DNA of 64,000 nt from Corynebacterium sp. Marseille-P3884 (GTDB lineage: Bacteria; Actinomycetota; Actinomycetes; Mycobacteriales; Mycobacteriaceae), in contig NZ_JAGKSD010000013.1 of the NCBI RefSeq assembly GCF_017942225.1, positions 1 through 64,000 on the forward strand. Reading direction: 5' to 3'. Shown here piece by piece: positions 15,686-25,131 of this stretch. The translations under genes were made by a program, and so were the position numbers. The number at the start of each line of letters is the position of its first letter. Positions within the stretch are counted from its first letter, which is position 1. The notes beneath the pieces are model-generated. The model saw nothing but the letters and a program-made list of their open reading frames with translations. It was not told the DNA's origin and ran no database searches.

Positions 15686-17623
15686 CTAAGAGGTCGCCGA
15701 CCGGCTAAACGTGTTCTGCGCCGATTCCTTCGCCGCTGATGCGGCGTTGGCGCGAATGCGTGTGGAGTCCGCATGGATCCATTCGGAGATCTTCTCTATC
15801 TCGTCTTTATCCGCGCCGGCATCTAGGACCGCATTCCAATAGGCGACCGTTTCATTGTGGTACTGGTGGCCGTGCCCGCCCGGCTGCTGTTGCGAAGTCA
15901 ACTGGTCCACACCGACCTGCCAGCCGGTGATGAACGGCACCCAACGCATATTTTGCAGAACGTCGACGTGCTGCGCTTCCGGCGCTTTCACGCCACGTGA
16001 GCCCGGCTCACGCAGCCAGTCCGGCTTGCGGATGAACAGCCACCAGTCCCACCACACCACCGGGTCGGAGGCATGCTGCGCGAACACGGCGCGGGGGAAT
16101 TGCCATTCCTGCTCGTACTCGCTGCCGTCGAAGGTGTGCTCTAAGTGGTCCGGGTGCGCGGTGAAGCGCACGTGTCGGCCACCGTCGACGACGGGGAGGC
16201 GCTCCGGGCTGCCGTGGTCGCGGTTCTTGGTCAGCTGGACGTGCCGCGCGGTAAAGCCCGGCGTTCCGGTGAAGACACCGCCGTCGATGCTGCCCAGCAG
16301 GGAATCGACGCTGTCGAAGGAGTCGGCGACACCGTACGCGCCGAGGGATTCGCCGCCGACATAGAGACGTGGGCGCTTGTCCTCGGGCAGCTCGGCAAGG
16401 CGTTCCCTGATCGCATTGATGAGCACCCGCGAGCTGCGCACCGGCACGCTGCGGTCCGAGGCGTACGAGTAGGCCGAAGGCATGAACGAGTACTGCTGCG
16501 CCACGATCGCGCAGTCGCCGCGGTTCAGGAATTCGAAGCCGGAGGTGTGGAAGTCATTGATCCACCCCGTTCCCGCCGAGGACAGCACCGCGATGGCTTT
16601 GCGCGACCACGCGTCCGTGCGGTCCATCTCCTGCAGCGCCAATAGCGCCTGCTCTTCTGGGCTGCGGTCCTTCAACCCGATGAAGACGCGGATTGGTTCC
16701 TTCGCCTCAACTCCGAGCACCTCTTCAAGGTCAGCCTTGCGCGGCCCGCCTGCGACAACGGCGCGGCCCTGGCGGCCCAGGTACTTCCAGCGCTCCAGCG
16801 AATCCGGCGAACCGGAGCGTTCTGGTTCCCGCGGCTTCGTCGCGCCGGGCAGGAATTCGCGGTTCAACTCATCCGCATTGCGGTAGGCGGCGTTGAGAAT
16901 CTGGCGCACAACGACCTTGTCGGTGAGCACCGCGCCGAGCGCGCTAAGCCCCAGGATTGCCAACGGCCACGACGCAGCCGGCGGCATCCAGCGGCGCAGC
17001 TCGGTGTTGAACCGGTCGGCCGTGACCTGGATGCCCTCACCTGCCAGCAGGAGTGCGCCGTAGCCGATGGAACCCAACGCGATTCCGGCGAGGGTCTGCA
17101 GTGGTCCCAGGCGGGTGGGGTCTTCGACGAGGCGCTCGTGCTCGGATCGTCGTAAAGCTGCTGAAAGATACGAGGCGACCGTCATTGTGCCCATGGCGAT
17201 CTGCACGGGAACTGCTGTCTTGCGGCGCAGCGCGCGCGGATACGTCCAGTTGCGCGCGGACGCGATCGCGGCAATCAGATTCGACACACCGACGCCCACC
17301 GTGTGCCCAGCCGCCTGGCTGATCGCGACATTCGCCGTGGTCACCCACCACGGGTGCGGGAGCAGCGACGGCGAGATTGCGCTCCACGCCGCGACCTCCG
17401 CCCCCAGAATTCCCGCCGCGAAATCATCCGGCAGGCGGCGCAACCCTGACATGCGCACCACGGGCGTGAGATCCGCCAGCAATTCCACCGCGTACAGCGG
17501 CGCGCGGACCGCGTGTGTGCGTCGCGGCCACAACTGCTTCACGGTGCCCTTCGCGCTTTCCGCCCAGTCTCCGGCGCGAGTGCGTAGCGTGCGGAAGGAA
17601 AGCTCGAGCGGAGTGATCAGCAT
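15686..17623 (-). CDS. Membrane alpha/beta-hydrolase (Abhydrolase_9 family)
   Basis: A 645-aa protein with an N-terminal membrane half (about residues 60-260, several helices) and a C-terminal alpha/beta-hydrolase domain. The nucleophile elbow is GGESLGAYG, and a late catalytic His fits GGHGHQYHNETV near the C-terminus. The cytoplasmic or outer-face hydrolase fused to an N-terminal membrane domain is typical of actinobacterial proteins of this family, whose substrates are not established but are thought to be envelope lipids. Start ATG 17623 fits. Convergent with msrA. Confidence 0.78.
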   Translation of the reverse strand: MLITPLELSFRTLRTRAGDWAESAKGTVKQLWPRRTHAVRAPLYAVELLADLTPVVRMSGLRRLPDDFAAGILGAEVAAWSAISPSLLPHPWWVTTANVAISQAAGHTVGVGVSNLIAAIASARNWTYPRALRRKTAVPVQIAMGTMTVASYLSAALRRSEHERLVEDPTRLGPLQTLAGIALGSIGYGALLLAGEGIQVTADRFNTELRRWMPPAASWPLAILGLSALGAVLTDKVVVRQILNAAYRNADELNREFLPGATKPREPERSGSPDSLERWKYLGRQGRAVVAGGPRKADLEEVLGVEAKEPIRVFIGLKDRSPEEQALLALQEMDRTDAWSRKAIAVLSSAGTGWINDFHTSGFEFLNRGDCAIVAQQYSFMPSAYSYASDRSVPVRSSRVLINAIRERLAELPEDKRPRLYVGGESLGAYGVADSFDSVDSLLGSIDGGVFTGTPGFTARHVQLTKNRDHGSPERLPVVDGGRHVRFTAHPDHLEHTFDGSEYEQEWQFPRAVFAQHASDPVVWWDWWLFIRKPDWLREPGSRGVKAPEAQHVDVLQNMRWVPFITGWQVGVDQLTSQQQPGGHGHQYHNETVAYWNAVLDAGADKDEIEKISEWIHADSTRIRANAASAAKESAQNTFSRSATS

Positions 17624-17811
17624 GCGCCCTATTGTGGCAAAGATCGCAACCGTGCGCTGCTGGGAACCGCTTAAACCAACGAGAGGTGAACGGCGCGTTA
17701 TCTTCGCGTGATACTTCAGTGTCTACCGCGGTTAGCGCTTTGAGGGGCGCGAAACCGCGCCTAATGTCGGAAGGCAAGTTTGCACGCGTTTTTTGGGGAG
17801 ACTCCGCAGGC

Positions 17812-18591
17812 ATGACCATCGCCACCTCCGCCCAGGTTTCGGCACCCAGCACCACCCCGCTCATCGTCGCTCACCGCGGCGCGTCGGGCCTTCACCCGGA
17901 ATCAACGCTCCGTGCGTTCGACGAAGCGTTGAAGATGGACGGCGTCCACGGCATTGAATGCGATGTCCGACTCACACGCGACGGCCGTCTCGTCGTCCAC
18001 CATGACGCGCTGATCAACCGCACCTCGAACGGCGCCGGGCGCATCGCCAAGATGGATCTCGCCGAGCTGCGCCAATTCAATTACGGCACCGAGGACGACC
18101 CGCAGGAGCTTTTGCTTCTCGACGATCTGTTGGACCTCCTTCAGGATTATCCCGACAAGCACATTTACATCGAGACGAAGCACCCCACCCGCTTCGGGCC
18201 TGAAGTAGACGAGCAGACCGTGCGCACCCTTTGGTACCGTGGAATGAAAGAAGACCCGCGCGTCCACCTCATTTCCTTCTCCCACTCCGCGATGCGCTAT
18301 TTCACCCACGTCGTCCCGGAGCTGGAGACGTTCTACCTGTTCCGCCTCCGTGAGAAGAAGTGGAACCCCACCAACACGATGCTCTCGCGCCCCTATGGAG
18401 TCGGCCCAGCCCTGGCCCACCTGCGCGGCAAGCCGAAACTGCTCGGCTATCGCGGGTTGAAGACGTACACCTGGACCGTCAACGAGCCCGAGCACATGCG
18501 CTGGTGCAGGGACAACGGCGTCAACGTCTTTGCCACCGACCACCCGCACATCGCAGTGGAGACTTTCCGCACCCCAGACACGGCCATGTGA
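17812..18591 (+). CDS. glpQ: Glycerophosphodiester phosphodiesterase
   Basis: A 259-aa GDPD enzyme that splits glycerophosphodiesters into glycerol-3-phosphate and alcohol. The family signature is complete: VAHRGASGLHPESTL with the His and Arg, then ECDVRLTRDGRLVVHHD with metal-binding Glu/Asp and catalytic His, later YIETKHP and the C-terminal TWTVNEP segment. There is no signal peptide, so it is probably cytoplasmic. ATG 17812 is chosen because the product then begins shortly before the first strand; an ATG at 17764 would add a 16-aa leader. It is followed 25 bases later by the DUF5926 gene. Confidence 0.9.
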   Translation: MTIATSAQVSAPSTTPLIVAHRGASGLHPESTLRAFDEALKMDGVHGIECDVRLTRDGRLVVHHDALINRTSNGAGRIAKMDLAELRQFNYGTEDDPQELLLLDDLLDLLQDYPDKHIYIETKHPTRFGPEVDEQTVRTLWYRGMKEDPRVHLISFSHSAMRYFTHVVPELETFYLFRLREKKWNPTNTMLSRPYGVGPALAHLRGKPKLLGYRGLKTYTWTVNEPEHMRWCRDNGVNVFATDHPHIAVETFRTPDTAM

Positions 18592-18615
18592 TCTGACCAC
18601 GGTAGATTGGTCGAC

Positions 18616-19530
18616 ATGGCCAAGAAGAACCGCAAGAAGAAGGAAGAACTGCCCGAGGGCATGAGCCGCCGCCAGGCGAAGCTCGCCGCCCGCGCCGCAG
18701 AACGCGAAGCACTCCAGAAAGACCCCCGCCCGTACAAGGGTTTCAAAGCCGAGACTGACCTTGTCGCCCTGCAGGAATTCGTTCCGTCCGCAGTGGCGAA
18801 GGTGGATGTCAAGGGCACTGAAGTCAACATCGTCACCGTCCTGCCCGGCGCCGGTGCAGCCCTGCGCCGCCCGGAGGAGGACGGCGGCGAGCGTTTCGTC
18901 GCGCTCCAGGTGCAGTCCCACTCCCAGAACCCGAACCGCGACCTCGCCTACGCCCTGAACTGGGTGCTCGAGGCCGAGCCGGGTGCCACCCTGGGTTCGA
19001 CTGCCGCCGACGGTAACCAGCCGGAGCTGAACACCCTGCTGGACGAGTCCACTGAGCTGGATATCACCGCCCACGACGACTTCAACTGGTGGTTCACCGA
19101 GTCCGCAGCCGGCAACCCGCAGGTCGCTCAGGCGCTGGCACGCGCCAATGACGCTGTGCTGCCGTCTGAAGAGATCGACGCTGATCTGCCGGGCTCCATC
19201 TGGTGGGTCAACCCGGGCGGCGGCAAGGCCCACATCCGCTGGGTCCGCCCAGAGGAAGACGAGCGCAAGATGCTCGACGCCCTGGCACGCATCGCCGCCC
19301 GCGGTGAGCTCAACCTCGGTGAGGGCACCAAATTCGCCGGTGCCTTCCGCACCCACGGCCTGCTCGTGCCGGTCTTCGATCTCGACCCGTCCGTCGCCGC
19401 CGATTCCTACGGCGACGCGCTGAAGAAGGTCAACGAGGCGATCGGCGCCGAATACGACAATGATGCCCAGCTCACCGCGGATGAGCGCAAGCAGCTGGAG
19501 AACATCAAGTCGCGCCAGGTCACCATCTAA
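18616..19530 (+). CDS. DUF5926 family protein
   Basis: A 304-aa soluble protein with a strongly basic N-terminus (MAKKNRKKKEELPEGMSRR). The rest is moderately acidic, with no membrane segments and no known catalytic motif. The family is widely conserved in actinobacteria and of unknown function. It lies between glpQ and the amino-acid permease on the same strand, separated by 24 and 16 bases, which suggests co-transcription. Confidence 0.82.
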   Translation: MAKKNRKKKEELPEGMSRRQAKLAARAAEREALQKDPRPYKGFKAETDLVALQEFVPSAVAKVDVKGTEVNIVTVLPGAGAALRRPEEDGGERFVALQVQSHSQNPNRDLAYALNWVLEAEPGATLGSTAADGNQPELNTLLDESTELDITAHDDFNWWFTESAAGNPQVAQALARANDAVLPSEEIDADLPGSIWWVNPGGGKAHIRWVRPEEDERKMLDALARIAARGELNLGEGTKFAGAFRTHGLLVPVFDLDPSVAADSYGDALKKVNEAIGAEYDNDAQLTADERKQLENIKSRQVTI

Positions 19531-19546
19531 CGTTTCGAGGTCAGCA

Positions 19547-20926
19547 TTGGCTTCTCAGTCAGGGCGCGCTGGTTTGAGCACGCGCCACCTCAATTTCATT
19601 GCGCTCGGATCCGCTATCGGCACCGGCCTCTTCTACGGTTCCGCCGGTGCGATCCAGGCCGCGGGACCGTCGGTTCTGCTGGTGTATTTGCTCGGCGGCG
19701 CAGTGGTGTACTTCCTGCTCCGCGCGCTCGGCGAGATGTCGGTCCGCCACCCAGTGCGCGGGTCCTTCGCGGAGTACACGCGCGCCTACTTGGGCGGCGC
19801 CGCCGGCTACCTGACCGGCTGGATGTTCGCCTTCGAGATGGTCATCGTGGCTTTGGCGGATCTCACCGCCATTGGCATCTACATGGGCTTCTGGTTCCCC
19901 GACGTCTCACGATGGGTGTGGATTGTCGCAGCCCTGCTCATCGTCGGCGCCGCCAATGTGGCCAGCGCGAAGGCTTTCGGTGAGCTGGAATTCTGGTTCA
20001 CCGTGGTCAAGGTCGGCGCAGTTGTCGCCATGATTCTCGCCGGTGCGGCCGTGCTCATTTTCGGTCTGTCCACCGCGGAGACCACCGGCCCGGTGAACTT
20101 GGTCAACGACGGCGGATTCTTCCCCAACGGTTTCACCGGCATGGTCGCATCGTTCATCCTCGTGCTCTTCGCATTCGGCGGCACGGAGATCATCGGCGTC
20201 GCCGGTAGCGAGGCCACCGATCCCAAGAAAGCTGTGCCGAAAGCGGTCAACACTGTCCCGGTGCGCATCCTGCTCTTCTACGTGCTGTCCATCCTGGTAA
20301 TCCTCATGATCAACCCGTGGCGCACGATCACCGGCGACGAGTCCCCCTTCGTGCAGATCTTCTCCACCCTCGGCGTAAATTGGGCTGCTGGCCTGCTGAA
20401 CTTCGTGGTCATCACCGCCGCGCTGTCCGCCATCAATGCGGACCTCTTCGGCGCCGGCCGCGTGCTCACCGGCCTAGCCAAGCAGCACTTTGCCCCGCGC
20501 ATCATGGCCCGGACCGTCCGGGACGTGCCGGTCATGACCACGGTGATTTTGCTGTTCGTCATGGTTATCGGCGTCATCGCGAACACGCTGATTCCGGATC
20601 GCATCTTCGAGATCGTCGCCTCTCTGGCCACGTTTGCGACCATCTTCGTGTGGTTGATGATTCTGCTCGCGCACCTCGCTTCGCGCCGGTCGATGACCGC
20701 GGAAGACGTCGCCGACCTGGACTACAAGACTCCGCTGTTCCCGTACGGCCAGTACTTCGCGATCTTCTTCATCCTGTTCACCTTCGGGATCATGGTCTGG
20801 TTGCCCGAGTTCCGTGGCGCGTTCTTTGTCGGCCTCGCGTTCAGCGTGGTGTGCGTGGCGATGTACTACATAACCGGCCGCCACAAGCTGCCGGAGCAGC
20901 CGGCGCCAGTGAGCGAAAGCTCTTAG
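19547..20926 (+). CDS. Amino acid permease (APC superfamily)
   Basis: A 459-aa permease with about 12 membrane helices. The N-terminal signature LSTRHLNFIALGSAIGTGLF identifies the amino-acid transporter branch of the APC superfamily (AroP/ProY/LysP type), and the conserved FAFGGTEIIGVAGSE block lies in helix 6. The substrate cannot be told. The start is an uncommon TTG at 19547, preceded by CGAGG, because no ATG or GTG occurs before the conserved N-terminus. Its stop overlaps the convergent LCP gene by 4 bases. Confidence 0.87.
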   Translation: MASQSGRAGLSTRHLNFIALGSAIGTGLFYGSAGAIQAAGPSVLLVYLLGGAVVYFLLRALGEMSVRHPVRGSFAEYTRAYLGGAAGYLTGWMFAFEMVIVALADLTAIGIYMGFWFPDVSRWVWIVAALLIVGAANVASAKAFGELEFWFTVVKVGAVVAMILAGAAVLIFGLSTAETTGPVNLVNDGGFFPNGFTGMVASFILVLFAFGGTEIIGVAGSEATDPKKAVPKAVNTVPVRILLFYVLSILVILMINPWRTITGDESPFVQIFSTLGVNWAAGLLNFVVITAALSAINADLFGAGRVLTGLAKQHFAPRIMARTVRDVPVMTTVILLFVMVIGVIANTLIPDRIFEIVASLATFATIFVWLMILLAHLASRRSMTAEDVADLDYKTPLFPYGQYFAIFFILFTFGIMVWLPEFRGAFFVGLAFSVVCVAMYYITGRHKLPEQPAPVSESS

Positions 20927-22260
20927 CGCAAGCCGGCGAAGAGCTGCTCTGCGGCGACGTCGTCCCAGACGAGCACGCTGCCCACTTCGGTGTCCACGAA
21001 ATCGCCGATCGGCACTGTCTCCGTGTTCACCCCGCCGCGCAGTGCGAATGCCATGCGCGCAAGGTGCCACACGTGGTCGCCGTCGCCCACGATGAACATG
21101 CTGCTTCCTCGCAGCACCAGTGGCACAAGCCGGAACGGGTTGAGCAGCACAGCCGGTGACAGTGCTTTCTTCATCAGGACGCTGACGAATTCGCGCTGCC
21201 GTTCCACCCGGTCGAGATCGCCCATCGCGGTCGCGCGGGTGCGCACGTACCCCAGTGCCGTCGGGCCATCCATCTTCTGGCATCCGGCCTGGATATTGAT
21301 CTTGGCCAACGGGTCGTCGATCGGCTCTTTCGGGCAGAGCTCCACGCCGCCGACCGCGTCAGTGATGCCGGCGAGACCACCCATTCCGATCTCCGCGTAA
21401 TGGTCAATCCGCAGATTCGTCGCGTTCTCCACGGTCTCGGCAAGGAGTTTCGGCCCGCCGAATGCGAATGCCGCGTTGATCTTGTCCATGCCGTAGCCCG
21501 GGATATCCACATACGAATCACGTGGAATCGACACCAGCGTCGCTTTTCCGCCGTTGGGAATGTGCATGATCATGATCGTGTCTGTGCGTCCGGTGCCGAT
21601 ATCGCCGCCGGTGCCCAGGCGTTCCACGTCCTTCTCGGTCAGCCCCTCGCGTGAGTCCGAACCGACGATCAGCCAGTTCGTGCCCGCTGTATTCGCCACC
21701 GGATTATCCGGGAATGCGTCCACGCGGGTCAGTCGCGCGTCCACGAACAGTCCGCCGGCCACGACCAGAACGATCAGTAGGGACAGCAGCGTCGGGATGC
21801 ACCCCACGCAGCCCATGCGCGGCCGCGGCACGCGAAACTTCGGACGGTTCCGTTGCTTGGGGGCCGGACGCTCCGCCCGAACATGCCGTTTCGGCGACAG
21901 CTCCAACTCCGGCTCCCAGCGCTCCTCACGCCTGGGCGAGCGGACGTCCCTGCGCCGCTGCTCATTGGCCAGCGGTGTTCGCCTCGGCTCGTACGCCGTG
22001 TCCTGCGGCATGTACTGGCGGGGTCGCGACTGTCGTTGCTCTCTTGGCTCTCCTGCCTGTCTCGGCTGCAGAGTTTCCCGCACCGGGCGCTCGCTTCTTA
22101 CCGGCCGCACCGTTCGCTCCGGCGACTCGTGTGGCGGCCGGCTCGCGGACCGCTTCCGGATCGGGCGACCGTACCTGTCGATCAGCGGCTTCCCGTCTTT
22201 GCCCACGAGGAAATCCCCCGGGTTGTCCCGGGGGTCGTTGGAATGCGGGGTCGTCGACAT
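20923..22260 (-). CDS. LytR-CpsA-Psr (LCP) family glycopolymer ligase
   Basis: A 445-aa protein. The first 150 residues are a cytoplasmic Arg/Pro-rich tail, then one membrane helix at about 155-175, then the extracellular LCP domain. Pyrophosphate-binding residues are visible: SDSREG near 201, GRTDTIMIMHI near 224 (Arg and Asp), and IPRDSYVDIPGYG near 245. In corynebacteria LCP enzymes attach arabinogalactan to peptidoglycan. There are usually two copies; gene order here resembles the LcpB-type locus near pheA and serS. Start ATG 22260 removes an unlikely 9-residue extension. Confidence 0.9.
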   Translation of the reverse strand: MSTTPHSNDPRDNPGDFLVGKDGKPLIDRYGRPIRKRSASRPPHESPERTVRPVRSERPVRETLQPRQAGEPREQRQSRPRQYMPQDTAYEPRRTPLANEQRRRDVRSPRREERWEPELELSPKRHVRAERPAPKQRNRPKFRVPRPRMGCVGCIPTLLSLLIVLVVAGGLFVDARLTRVDAFPDNPVANTAGTNWLIVGSDSREGLTEKDVERLGTGGDIGTGRTDTIMIMHIPNGGKATLVSIPRDSYVDIPGYGMDKINAAFAFGGPKLLAETVENATNLRIDHYAEIGMGGLAGITDAVGGVELCPKEPIDDPLAKINIQAGCQKMDGPTALGYVRTRATAMGDLDRVERQREFVSVLMKKALSPAVLLNPFRLVPLVLRGSSMFIVGDGDHVWHLARMAFALRGGVNTETVPIGDFVDTEVGSVLVWDDVAAEQLFAGLR

Positions 22261-22380
22261 GGAATATATCTTAAACGCCGCCCCCACTAGTCACAGTATT
22301 TAACGGCTGTAACAGCAGGGAACTTTACGGCGCTATGCACTGCATAGTTAGTGGGGGTTTGTCGCGCCGACCCGGGCTGC

Positions 22381-22483
22381 AGATGTTAACCCCAGATGTG
22401 AGTTACCCCAGGTCGGAAGAATCGGCCGACAATCGTGACCTGGGGAAACTAAGTTTTGGGGTTCACATCTAGGGCTCACATCT
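22381..22483. repeat. Structured intergenic element with nested inverted repeats
   Basis: Between the CPBP gene and the LCP gene (both read leftwards). A hairpin CCCCAGGTC (22406-22414) / GACCTGGGG (22437-22445) is flanked by AGATGTTAACCCC (22381-22393) plus AGATGTGAG (22394-22402) on one side and GGGGTTCACATCT (22458-22470) plus CTCACATCT (22475-22483) on the other. The outer copies are inverted relative to each other. The hairpin may end the CPBP transcript, but the repeated AGATGT motif is more than a terminator needs. Confidence 0.7.
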
Positions 22484-22496
22484 AGAAATGGGGTTT

Positions 22497-23210
22497 TCAC
22501 AACCCCAACCAACCGAGGTCGAGGAAGAGGTAGCCGAGGTAGGCGACGGCGTCGATGAGGAAGTGGGCGAGGATGAGCGGCCAGACCTTGCCGCCGGTGC
22601 GGTGGTAGAAGTAGGCGAAGATGACGCCCATGACGATATTGCCCACACCGGCGGAAAAGCCCTGGTAGAGGTGGTAGGTTCCGCGCAGGACGGCGGAGGC
22701 GGCGATGGCTGCCCAGACTGGGACGCGGAGCTGCTTTAACCGGGTGAGCAGCCACATCACCACGACGGTCTCTTCGGCGAAAGCGTTGGCGGCGGACCAG
22801 ACAAGCAGGAGCGGGATTTTGGCGGCGTCGGTGGCGGGAACGATCTCTTTGGTCCACCCCATCTGCAGCGACACCACGTAGAGGGCGAGTCCGGGGATGC
22901 CGATGAGTGCGGCCAAACCGGCACCCCAAGCCCAGTCACGCCAGCGCGGCCGCTGCAATTGGGTGCCGAGCAGATATAACGCCAAACCGCCCCAGGCCAT
23001 GAGAGTCGCGGCCGACGCGAGCTGCAAAGCGACATCGAGCCAGGACAGGGACGAGGCGGCGTCGTTGAGTACCGTGCGCTGGTGGTTGAGAGGGGTGGGG
23101 GAGAGGGCGGCGTCGATAAGCTTGAGCCCCGCGCGCACGCCGGACATGCCGAAAGTGACAGCGAGGACGAGGAGCACCTCGAGTGTGAGGCGGCGCCGGT
23201 CGGTGGTCAT
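22497..23210 (-). CDS. CPBP-family intramembrane protein (Abi/CAAX-like)
   Basis: A 237-aa protein with about six to eight membrane helices. It carries the CPBP motifs in order: EETVVVMWLL (Glu-Glu pair of motif 1; the Arg usually found four residues later is absent), GTYHLYQG (His of motif 2) and AHFLIDAVAY (His-x3-Asp of motif 3). Members are intramembrane metalloproteases or have lost activity. The missing Arg is common in actinobacterial members, so activity cannot be judged. Divergent from pheA by 24 bases. Confidence 0.85.
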   Translation of the reverse strand: MTTDRRRLTLEVLLVLAVTFGMSGVRAGLKLIDAALSPTPLNHQRTVLNDAASSLSWLDVALQLASAATLMAWGGLALYLLGTQLQRPRWRDWAWGAGLAALIGIPGLALYVVSLQMGWTKEIVPATDAAKIPLLLVWSAANAFAEETVVVMWLLTRLKQLRVPVWAAIAASAVLRGTYHLYQGFSAGVGNIVMGVIFAYFYHRTGGKVWPLILAHFLIDAVAYLGYLFLDLGWLGL

Positions 23211-23234
23211 GGGTCAACTGTAGGCTGTGGAAGC

Positions 23235-24161
23235 ATGAGCACGACGACCGTTGCGTACCTGGGGCCTGCCGGGACGTTCACTGAGGAAGCGTTGTGGCTG
23301 TTCCGCGACCACATTGAAGGCGAGATCACGCCGCTGCCTGTCGATTCGCCGTCGGAGGCGCTGAATGCGGTGCGTGAGGGCCGTGCGCAGTGTGCCGTGG
23401 TGGCGATTGAGAATTCTGTCGATGGGGCAGTGACCAGCACGTCTGACGCATTCGTGGAAGGCGGCGGGGTGATGATCTACCGCGAGGTGGAACTGCCGAT
23501 CAGCTTCGCCATCATGACGCGTCCTGGTCTCCCGTTGCGTGAAGCAACGCGCTTTTCAACGCACCCGGTGGCCCACCGCCAAGTCCGTCGCTGGTTGGAG
23601 GACAACCTGCCTGGTGCAGAGTTCACTGCCGCGTCGTCGAATGCCGCCGCCGCGAAAGCTGTGGCTGAGGGCGAGGCCGATGCGGCAGCCGCCCCGCGCC
23701 GGGCAGCGGACCTGTTCGGGCTGGACGTCCACGCGGAGGGCATCGCGGACATGAGCGGGGCGCGCACCCGGTTCGTGCTGGCCGGGCCGACAGGCGTGCC
23801 CACGAAGCGCACGGGAAACGACCGCACATCGGTGGTTTTCCAGCTGCCGAATGAGCCGGGCACTCTGGTCGGCGCGCTGCAGGAATTCGCGTACCGGGGC
23901 GTGGACCTCACCCGTATCGAGTCGCGTCCGACGCGCGAGACGGCGAATACCTATAACTTCTACGTCGACCTCGTCGGCCACATCGATGATGTCCCCGTCG
24001 CAGAGGCGCTGCGCTCGCTGTGGTTGCGGGCCACCACCATCGCGTTTTTGGGCTCGTGGCCGCGCTTCGATGGCGGCGGGGACGAGCGCATCGTCGATCC
24101 AGAACGTCTTGAACAGGCAGAACAATGGGTCCGCGCGGCCCGGGAAGGAACCTCATGCTGA
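23235..24161 (+). CDS. pheA: Prephenate dehydratase
   Basis: A 308-aa mono-functional enzyme converting prephenate to phenylpyruvate in phenylalanine synthesis. The catalytic domain covers about residues 1-185 (VAYLGPAGTFTEEAL, VVAIENSVDGAV with the substrate-binding segment). The C-terminal ACT domain (NEPGTLVGALQEFAYRGVD, then ESRPTRETANTYNFYVD) gives allosteric control by phenylalanine. Start ATG 23235. No chorismate mutase domain is attached, as usual in actinobacteria. The next gene overlaps its end by 7 bases. Confidence 0.94.
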   Translation: MSTTTVAYLGPAGTFTEEALWLFRDHIEGEITPLPVDSPSEALNAVREGRAQCAVVAIENSVDGAVTSTSDAFVEGGGVMIYREVELPISFAIMTRPGLPLREATRFSTHPVAHRQVRRWLEDNLPGAEFTAASSNAAAAKAVAEGEADAAAAPRRAADLFGLDVHAEGIADMSGARTRFVLAGPTGVPTKRTGNDRTSVVFQLPNEPGTLVGALQEFAYRGVDLTRIESRPTRETANTYNFYVDLVGHIDDVPVAEALRSLWLRATTIAFLGSWPRFDGGGDERIVDPERLEQAEQWVRAAREGTSC

Positions 24162-24784
24162 TCTTGCTGCGTCATGGCCAGACCACGTCGAATGTGGACC
24201 ACAAATTGGACACTGTGCTTCCCGGCGCTGAGCTCACCGAGCTCGGCCGCGAACAGGCGAAGGCGGCGGGCGAAGAGATCTTGGCCAATTACGAGGTCGA
24301 CCGCGTCGTCTCCTCGCAGGCGACCCGCGCGAAGCAGACTGCGCAGATCGGTTTCGGGGAGCGCTTCGCGGATATCCCGGCGATCGACGGCATTCACGAG
24401 GTTCACGCCGGGCGCTGGGAGATGCACAATTCGCGCGAGGCGCACGAAGCGTACCTGACCGCGTTCCGCGGGTTCTACCGCCGCCAGCTTGAGGCGCTTA
24501 TCGACGGTGGCGATACCCTCGACATCTTCCTTTCCCGCTACAAGGGCGGTCTTCTCCCCCTTGCCTCGCAGGAGGGAACGACTGTGGCTGTGTCCCACGG
24601 CGGCGCGATCCGCGCTTTTGCGGCCAATGCCTGCGAAGTGAGCCCCGAATTCGCCGAGGTGAGCTACCTTCCCAACTGCCAGTACGTCGTGCTGGACCCG
24701 GCCGCGGGTCCGACCGGCGATGCGGTGGAGGATTTCGGCCAGTGGCGCGTGGTGCGCTGGGCGGAATACCCGCTGCCCGACTAG
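24155..24784 (+). CDS. Histidine-phosphatase (phosphoglycerate-mutase-like) enzyme
   Basis: A 209-aa member of the histidine phosphatase superfamily. The catalytic RHG motif is in LILLRHGQTTSNVD at the very N-terminus, with the second His in TVAVSHGGAIRAF. It is translationally coupled to pheA (overlap of 7 bases), the same order as in C. glutamicum. True phosphoglycerate mutase activity is unlikely from the length; a phosphatase on a small metabolite is more probable. The 3' end overlaps the convergent zincin gene by 4 bases. Confidence 0.88.
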   Translation: MLILLRHGQTTSNVDHKLDTVLPGAELTELGREQAKAAGEEILANYEVDRVVSSQATRAKQTAQIGFGERFADIPAIDGIHEVHAGRWEMHNSREAHEAYLTAFRGFYRRQLEALIDGGDTLDIFLSRYKGGLLPLASQEGTTVAVSHGGAIRAFAANACEVSPEFAEVSYLPNCQYVVLDPAAGPTGDAVEDFGQWRVVRWAEYPLPD

Positions 24785-25131
24785 CCCCAGCCGAGGTGGT
24801 GCAGCTCGTGTTCCTCGAGGCCGAAATAGTGCCCGACCTCGTGGAAGACGGTGACCTTCACCTCGTGGCGTAGCTCCTCCTCGTCAGCGCAGAGGTCCTC
24901 CAGGGCGTCTTTGTAGATGAATACCGCATCGGGGAGGAACCCGGTGTGGTTAGAGTGCTGCTCGGTCAGCGGGACGCCTTCGAAGAGCCCGAGGAGCTCG
25001 GGGTTGTCCTCGTTATAAGGCCGCGCCAGCACGACCATATTGGTCATGTGGCGTGCGAAGTCCTCGGGGATCTCATCGAGGGCATCGTTGATCATTGCCT
25101 CGAAGACTTCGTCACTGACGGGATCCATCAT
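24781..25131 (-). CDS. Zincin-like metallopeptidase family protein
   Basis: A 116-aa small protein of the actinobacterial metallopeptidase (minimal zincin) family. The zinc motif HEVGHYFGLEEHEL (HExxH with a third ligand downstream) is at the C-terminus. Short length and lack of signal peptide are normal for the family. Function is unknown. It overlaps the preceding septum-formation gene by 4 bases (ATGA), so the two are co-translated. Start is ATG at 25131 or the next ATG at 25128. Confidence 0.84.
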   Translation of the reverse strand: MMDPVSDEVFEAMINDALDEIPEDFARHMTNMVVLARPYNEDNPELLGLFEGVPLTEQHSNHTGFLPDAVFIYKDALEDLCADEEELRHEVKVTVFHEVGHYFGLEEHELHHLGWG

